This document shows, one piece after another, positions 58,613 to 64,000 of a DNA stretch of 64,000 nt. The translations under genes were made by a program, and so were the position numbers. Source of the stretch: Lobosporangium transversale (taxonomy: Eukaryota; Mortierellomycota; Mortierellomycetes; Mortierellales; Mortierellaceae); contig NW_019029002.1 in assembly GCF_002105155.1 (NCBI RefSeq), positions 62,001 to 126,000 on the forward strand. The letters run 5' to 3'. Numbering within the stretch: the stretch's first letter is position 1; each line of letters begins with the position of its first letter. The notes under the pieces were generated by a model. It did no database searches, had not been told where the DNA came from, and saw only the letters and a list, made by a program, of their open reading frames with translations.

Positions 58613-61600
58613 ATGTCTTCCAATTTATCGATTCTTCTTACCATGATCCCGAAGTGGCCGTCGGCAGAGGCTGAGGGTCTAACCGCCGCGACATGGATCA
58701 GCGATTTTGGAGGTGTTATCGAAGGAGAAACCCTGAGCAACAAGTTGATGTTCGTCGAGAGGCAGGCGACAGGCAAGATCCAACGCTGGATCAGGCGCTG
58801 GAGGATGACAAACAAGACGAATGGTGCCTGGAGCCAGTTCGTCAGCGATTTCATCATGGAGGCCTCTACCCCTAGAAGCCAGGATGTCACCCTGGACGAG
58901 TTGCATTCTATTAAGCAAGGAGAAGATGAGACGACAGCCAACTATGTACAACGAATGAAACTTACCATGGAACTCCTCGACCCAGAGTCTGGTTGCGACG
59001 CACAGCCGTACAAGATCCCAACAGCCACCGAGCGTCTACTGGCGTACAGATTTTGCAAGGGTTTGAGGCAAGACCATCCTTTCAAGGTCAAGAACAAAGA
59101 AGCGCCTGCGACCTTGAAGGAAACCTTCGAATCAGTGACACAATTGGTTGAAGGAAATCGTTGGGGCATTGACACCACTGAGAGCCGTGTCATAGCTCGC
59201 AGCAACGCTGAGCATGCTGCACCAATCGAGACGAATGTTCTGCTTGGATCGACCCTAGTGCCGAGGACGCACTACTCTGGCTTCCTAGCGGACTTCAAAG
59301 ACGACAAAGAGAAAGTTAATCAATTAAGCGTAGACGAATTAACAGACATGTTCGGAGCCTGGACCCTTGCTGCCGAGGAGCGAACTCCGGAGGCGCGAAT
59401 CGCTCAGACTATCTCAAGAATGAGCCCGGCTGTAGCGAGGCGAGTGTTTGGTTCCTCTGAATTGGCCAAGCATATTAGAGTGGAGGCTAGACCTAATGCC
59501 GTGCTCCAACCCGCCGAAGTTCGAAGTCAGCAGGCTATCCCTATGGCCCGTAGAACCTGCCATAAATGTAATCAAGAGGGGCACCTCTTGTCGTTCTGCC
59601 CATTGGTGGAATGCTTCCGATGTGGCGAGCGAGGCCATACTTCGAAGGTTTGCACTAAGGAACAAGGAAGCCCCGCCACAGGCGCCAATAGCGTCCCATT
59701 GGCCACTCAAACTAACTCCTCGCTAAGAGTGCAAAGTTTAGAAATCTCCGCCACTAATGTCGCCCAATCATTTATCACGACTAAGCCACAGCGATTAAAT
59801 TCGACAGGTGCCCAGCGACGTCGCAGTGAGAGGACAGGCACTCCTGCAGGTCCATCGTCTCAACGAAGAGAGGAAACGAGAGGCACTACTCCACCTGTCC
59901 GAGGAATGCAGTGGGAGGCTGAGGCATCCACTAGTAGTGCGCAACCTTCTGGGGACCCCCACTTCCAGACAGTGACTTTTGATGACAGAGCGGTCGACGG
60001 GCGAGAGAATAATGTTGCAGAAGCTCCAAATGCGACGCCAAAGCGTACCAGGAAGCGTGTCATTCCTGATCCAGTGTTCGTTGATGCGGTCGAAGGATTG
60101 AATTTTGATTTGGCCACTCACTCCAAGTACCGTGGAAAGATGGCAGTGCAACTCAAGGCAGCTGTTACCGAGGCCTGGGCCCGCCATGCCCCTCCAAGAA
60201 GAAGCAAGCCTAAGAGGAGTCAGTCAGCAATAGCTATGGCCAGGAACGTTCAAGGTGGCAAAGGTGATGTCACGACCGTCACCGCCTTGGGACGAGACTT
60301 CAACAACGCCGTTATTGATCCAGGCAATGACCATACTATGATGGGCCTACATGTGGCAAACGCACTCGGACTGAAGTTAGAGCCTGCTACTCGTGCGGTG
60401 CTATTGGCCCATGGGTCCTTCCAGAAGCTTGCGGGCCGCACAAGACCTATCGATATTTATGTGTCCGGGATCCCCTTGAGAATGTCGATGGGAGTGATCG
60501 ACTGTAAGGGCACATATGACTTCCTCCTTGGCGATGACTGGCTCAAGGCGCTGAAAGCCAAGGCTGATTGGAGCAACGGTATCGTGTACTACGTGGAGAG
60601 TGAGGGAAGGACTATCACCCTTGGTGGCGGTCTAAATGTTCGCGCCTCAACCCCTCAGCCTACGACATCAACGTACTTGTCTGATGAGAACGATGAGTAT
60701 GATGATGAGTACGACGACTATGAGGATGACGAATCAATCTACGAGACGGAAGAATCCGATGCTGATGCAGGGTACAGAGCCTTGAGAGTGAAGACAATAG
60801 AGGTCGGTGACCCGGATCTGCAGGCGATGACCGCAAGAGTGTTCTCTAGCAAGATACAGTGCGAGAATGACGATGCTCGCGTAAAAAGGCAGCCGTTCGC
60901 GGTTGACGGAGTCAACGTGGACATCAACCCAAATTTGTCCAATGAGCAGTACGGACAGATTGTGGAGTTACTTGAAAGGAATAAGGACAGGCTGACTACC
61001 AACCTTGAGGACCTCGAAGTGACGTCTATTTTAGAACATGAGATCAACATTCAACCAGGCGCCAAGCCAGTGTACGTAGGATGGTGCAAACGGTACTCGC
61101 CGAAGGAGCTTGACTTCCTTAAGAAGAGTGTTGATGATGAGCTTAAGGCAGGAAAAATCATAGAGATGGAGAGCGAGTGGTGCGCGCCGCTGAGTCTTGC
61201 TCCTAAGAAAGACGGATCCTTGCGCAAGTGCGTCGCATACATAGGCCTAAATAAGGTTACCGAAAGGGAGAGCTGGCCACTGCCAAACATCGAGGAAATA
61301 CTTGACAACTTAGGCGGATTCGAGTACTACAGTAGCCTGGACGGATTTCAAGGTTATTACGTGATTGGCATCAAAAAAGAGCATGTCAAGTATCTTGGCT
61401 TCCGTACGCCTTTTGGGACGTTTGCATACAAGGTAATGCCATTTGGGCTCAAGAACGCGCCACATACCTTCAGTCGCTTCGTTAGAAAAGTGTACTCAGA
61501 CCTTATCGGAAGAGTGCTTGAGGCGTACATGGACGATGTGTGCGTGCGCACGATGACCTGGGGAGAGCATTTGAGAGCCCTCGATCATACGTTTGCGGCA

Positions 61601-64000
61601 GCTCGCGCAGGAGGAGTCAAGTACAAGACTAGTAAGCTCCATTTCGGGTATGACAAGGTGAAGTTTACTGGCCACGTGGTCGGCAAAGATGGAATTGAGG
61701 TCATGCCAGACAAAGTTGACAAGGTCAAGAATTTCACCCCATTACGTAGCAAGGAAGATGTACGTGCATTCTTGGGCTTGACGGGCTACTATCGAAGGTT
61801 CGTCGAAAGCTACGCTCAGATTGCAGAGCCGCTGACGAGGCTCCTCAAGAAAGGTGCAAGCTTCACCATGGGTCCTGAACAGGTGGCCGCAGTAAAGGGT
61901 CTCAAAGCCAAGTTAATTCAAGCTCCGGTACTTAAGGCTCCAGATTTCGAGAAGGATTGGGTGGTCTCGTGTGACGCCTGCAAATACGCTATGGGCGCAG
62001 TGCTAGAACAAGAAGATGAGGAGGGTAAGTTGAGACCGGTCTACTTTTACTCGAAGACCTTTCAAGGAGCCGAACGCAACTACTCTACCTTTGAGCAAGA
62101 GTGCCTCGCCGTTGTCATAGCCGTCAAGAAGTTTCGGCCTTACATCCTGGGTAGGTCCGTTGTCGTTTACACAGACCATGCGCCACTCAAATGGTTGTTT
62201 TCCAAGACTGATCTGACTGGTCGACCTGCGCGGTGGCAGATGATTCTGTCGGAATTCGAGCTGGTCATTAAGACCAAACCAGGTACGAAGAACGGCAATG
62301 CAGACGGGATGAGTCGCATTATGTCGGAAGGAATAGCCACGGATGACATCGATGACGAGGTGCCAGAGTGTCTGAGCCGAAGGGCAGAATCCACAGGAGA
62401 AAAGTGGCTGGCGAGCCAATGGTACGCGAACTTCTACATGTACCTAGCCGAGATGAGACTGGAGTTAGAAGACAAAGTTGAAATGAGGAGGATCAAGAGA
62501 CAGGCATACAGGTTTCGACTGACGAAGGAAGGTGACCTACTGTATAGAGATGCCGACAACAGAGAGAAGAGGTGCGTAGTTGAGGATGAAGTCGAGGGTG
62601 TGCTGAAGGAGGCACACGACAAGGGCGGTCACTATGGAGCAGAGTCTACCCTAGCAACAGTTCGTGACGTGTGTTGGTGGCCAACGATGAGACGGGATGT
62701 ATTCCACTGGGTCAAGTCTTGCGGCCGTTGCCAGCAATTTGGAAGTCGAGTGAAACATAACAGGTTGCATCCTACGGTCTCCGAGTTCCCATTTGAAGTT
62801 CTCTTCGTTGACTTGATTGAGAACTTAGTCGAAACGCCTAGGGGGATGACCACCATAGTCGTCTTCACAGATTCCTTCACCAAGTGGACTGAAGCACATG
62901 CAGTGGCCAACAAAGGCGCGCAAGGCGTCCTAGCTGTTCTATTTATGAAGATTATCTGTCGGTTCGGGCTCCCTGTTATGATTAGATCGGATGGAGGCCC
63001 CGCATTTCGTAACGAATTCAAGACTTTCTGTGACCTCTGGGGGATCAAGCACGTCACTGGTTCGACAAGGCATCCGCAAAGTCAGGGACAGGTCGAGGCG
63101 ACAAATAAGCTTATCGAGGAGCGACTGAGGAGAGTACTGCCAGCTGGATCTAAGGATTGGGATGCATTCCTACCGAAAGCAGTATTCGACGTGAATTGTC
63201 GAGTCGTTAGGAGCACAGGAGTGTCGCCAATGGAAGCACTTATGGGCTACACAGGACAGTCAGCGTTACGGCGACTGTTCGCGGACGACAAGTTCCTCGT
63301 TTCAGCAGAGGCACCGGAAGAGAACGATGTAGTCCTAGAAGAAAGCATGGCGAGATTTATCGTAAGAAGAGAGGGAATCCGTGAGTATGCATACTCATGC
63401 AAGCTTAATGCCAATGACAGGATGAAACGTTACTATGATCGACGTGTTCGCCCACAATCGTTCGAAGTAGGATCAAGGGTTTACATGTTCAATTTGGATT
63501 TCGTCACAGGCTTTGGACGCAAGCTGGAGCCGCGTTGGTTAGGTCCATTTGAAGTAGTCTGGGCGAATGAAAAGGGATCATATGGGATCAAGACGGGTCG
63601 AACGCATTATGGCACAAAGGATGGGGTAGAAACAATTAATGGAGACTTCCTCAAGCTCGCAACTCAAAGGCAACGATTATGGGAAGATGATTTTATTGAG
63701 AACCTACAGAGAGCTACTGAGAAGAATCCCCACTACGCCGACACCGAACAACCTCTCGCGCCAGATCAATTACACCAGCCAAGTCTGGGTCGGGGGCGGG
63801 AGGACACAGCAAACGAAGGCACTCCAATCCAATCTCCACATCCCTTGTCGCCAAGGACAGGTCAAGCTCAATCTCGTGACGCTCCTCAGGCGCAAGTTGC
63901 ACCTTCCGTGAACGAAGCCTCTCGCGAAGACGCGACTGGTCAGCCAAGCCTCTGGAGAATGCCACCTCGCCGTGAAGAAGATACTTCGCCCGTACGCGTT
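58330..64000 (+). mobile_element. Ty3/gypsy LTR retrotransposon, left part, apparently intact
   Basis: Element identified from its uninterrupted Gag-Pol frame with domain order PR-RT-RNaseH-IN, the order that defines Ty3/gypsy (Metaviridae). The left border is approximate and the right end is outside the window. Base composition is visibly richer in G and C than the flanking AT-rich DNA, and no homopolymer longer than about seven bases occurs in 5.4 kb, in sharp contrast with the host sequence. Confidence 0.85.
58613..64000 (+). CDS. Gag-Pol polyprotein of Ty3/gypsy element (3' end cut by window)
   Basis: One reading frame without a stop from ATG 58613 to the window end, 1796 codons; frame continuity was checked at a dozen points. 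Gag: capsid-like N-terminus, then two CCHC knuckles (CHKCNQEGHLLSFC at residue 316 and CFRCGERGHTSKVC). Protease near residue 568 with IDPGNDHTMMG, where retropepsins normally have D-S/T-G. An acidic Tyr-rich linker (residues 690-715) precedes RT with SSLDGFQGYYVI and YMDD (residue 972), then RNase H (CDACKYAMGAVL, TDHAPLKWL). Integrase has the HHCC finger (AHDKGGH, CGRC) and DDE residues in FVDLIE, IRSDGGPAF and GQVEATNK, followed by a GPF module (RWLGPFEVVW). No chromodomain is seen before the edge. Gag and Pol share one frame with no frameshift. Confidence 0.93.
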   Translation, partial: MSSNLSILLTMIPKWPSAEAEGLTAATWISDFGGVIEGETLSNKLMFVERQATGKIQRWIRRWRMTNKTNGAWSQFVSDFIMEASTPRSQDVTLDELHSIKQGEDETTANYVQRMKLTMELLDPESGCDAQPYKIPTATERLLAYRFCKGLRQDHPFKVKNKEAPATLKETFESVTQLVEGNRWGIDTTESRVIARSNAEHAAPIETNVLLGSTLVPRTHYSGFLADFKDDKEKVNQLSVDELTDMFGAWTLAAEERTPEARIAQTISRMSPAVARRVFGSSELAKHIRVEARPNAVLQPAEVRSQQAIPMARRTCHKCNQEGHLLSFCPLVECFRCGERGHTSKVCTKEQGSPATGANSVPLATQTNSSLRVQSLEISATNVAQSFITTKPQRLNSTGAQRRRSERTGTPAGPSSQRREETRGTTPPVRGMQWEAEASTSSAQPSGDPHFQTVTFDDRAVDGRENNVAEAPNATPKRTRKRVIPDPVFVDAVEGLNFDLATHSKYRGKMAVQLKAAVTEAWARHAPPRRSKPKRSQSAIAMARNVQGGKGDVTTVTALGRDFNNAVIDPGNDHTMMGLHVANALGLKLEPATRAVLLAHGSFQKLAGRTRPIDIYVSGIPLRMSMGVIDCKGTYDFLLGDDWLKALKAKADWSNGIVYYVESEGRTITLGGGLNVRASTPQPTTSTYLSDENDEYDDEYDDYEDDESIYETEESDADAGYRALRVKTIEVGDPDLQAMTARVFSSKIQCENDDARVKRQPFAVDGVNVDINPNLSNEQYGQIVELLERNKDRLTTNLEDLEVTSILEHEINIQPGAKPVYVGWCKRYSPKELDFLKKSVDDELKAGKIIEMESEWCAPLSLAPKKDGSLRKCVAYIGLNKVTERESWPLPNIEEILDNLGGFEYYSSLDGFQGYYVIGIKKEHVKYLGFRTPFGTFAYKVMPFGLKNAPHTFSRFVRKVYSDLIGRVLEAYMDDVCVRTMTWGEHLRALDHTFAAARAGGVKYKTSKLHFGYDKVKFTGHVVGKDGIEVMPDKVDKVKNFTPLRSKEDVRAFLGLTGYYRRFVESYAQIAEPLTRLLKKGASFTMGPEQVAAVKGLKAKLIQAPVLKAPDFEKDWVVSCDACKYAMGAVLEQEDEEGKLRPVYFYSKTFQGAERNYSTFEQECLAVVIAVKKFRPYILGRSVVVYTDHAPLKWLFSKTDLTGRPARWQMILSEFELVIKTKPGTKNGNADGMSRIMSEGIATDDIDDEVPECLSRRAESTGEKWLASQWYANFYMYLAEMRLELEDKVEMRRIKRQAYRFRLTKEGDLLYRDADNREKRCVVEDEVEGVLKEAHDKGGHYGAESTLATVRDVCWWPTMRRDVFHWVKSCGRCQQFGSRVKHNRLHPTVSEFPFEVLFVDLIENLVETPRGMTTIVVFTDSFTKWTEAHAVANKGAQGVLAVLFMKIICRFGLPVMIRSDGGPAFRNEFKTFCDLWGIKHVTGSTRHPQSQGQVEATNKLIEERLRRVLPAGSKDWDAFLPKAVFDVNCRVVRSTGVSPMEALMGYTGQSALRRLFADDKFLVSAEAPEENDVVLEESMARFIVRREGIREYAYSCKLNANDRMKRYYDRRVRPQSFEVGSRVYMFNLDFVTGFGRKLEPRWLGPFEVVWANEKGSYGIKTGRTHYGTKDGVETINGDFLKLATQRQRLWEDDFIENLQRATEKNPHYADTEQPLAPDQLHQPSLGRGREDTANEGTPIQSPHPLSPRTGQAQSRDAPQAQVAPSVNEASREDATGQPSLWRMPPRREEDTSPVRV

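Noticed and set aside
59414-63057. Many minus-strand frames across the retroelement
   Set aside because: Antisense shadows of the continuous Gag-Pol frame, whose domain motifs are unambiguous.

Overview
The window is nuclear DNA of a filamentous fungus. Genes carry short GT-AG introns (about 70-120 bp), the family content is fungal (PHO89-type phosphate symporter, single-chain urease, GMC oxidoreductase, Doa1, Uls1-like helicase), and the DNA is studded with A/T homopolymers of 17-36 bp. An early-diverging lineage (Mucoromycota in the wide sense, Mortierella-like) is my best guess, because the window combines a LUFS-Q-WD40 (LEUNIG-type) corepressor, an AMSH deubiquitinase, a SERHL-type hydrolase and a urease/UreG pair. 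That placement is inference; no species call is possible from sequence alone.

Layout, left to right: the 5' end of an MFS transporter (minus, cut by the window edge); a PHO89-like Na+/phosphate symporter (minus); a small secreted protein made of two copies of one Cys/aromatic module (plus); an 11-exon AMSH/STAMBP JAMM deubiquitinase (plus); mitochondrial methylmalonate-semialdehyde dehydrogenase (plus); a GMC oxidoreductase with a hairpin-forming inverted repeat in its promoter (plus); a 3 kb gene-poor stretch with one doubtful Cys-rich secreted gene (minus); a 9-exon, 1452-residue LEUNIG-like corepressor with very long Gln tracts (plus); a 570-residue two-TM orphan (minus); a foldback MITE and a decayed Tc1/mariner-type transposase (minus); a SERHL-like alpha/beta hydrolase (minus); a 1114-residue low-complexity orphan (plus); aminopeptidase P (minus); a Uls1/Ris1-like RING-SNF2 helicase with SUMO-interaction motifs (minus); Doa1/PLAA (minus); SEC23 (plus); UreG (minus) divergent from urease (plus); poly-A-tailed repeats and an intron-bearing tRNA-like gene; and the first 5.4 kb of an uninterrupted Ty3/gypsy Gag-Pol reading frame running off the right edge.

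Multi-exon models were built by hand from splice signals and family alignment. In every reported multi-exon model the summed exon length is a multiple of three. The exon structures of AMSH, the LUFS gene, Uls1, Doa1, SEC23, UreG and urease are the most useful products here, since simple open reading frames show them only as fragments.

Functional groupings: urease and its nickel-insertion GTPase UreG share an 883 bp bidirectional promoter containing a paired GATA-factor motif, which points to coordinated nitrogen control. Doa1, the Uls1-like STUbL/translocase and AMSH all act on ubiquitin or SUMO, but nothing in the sequence shows that they are co-regulated. Transposon material is confined to about 25.9-28.7 kb and from 57.5 kb to the right edge, apart from one isolated repeat copy at 4.3 kb.
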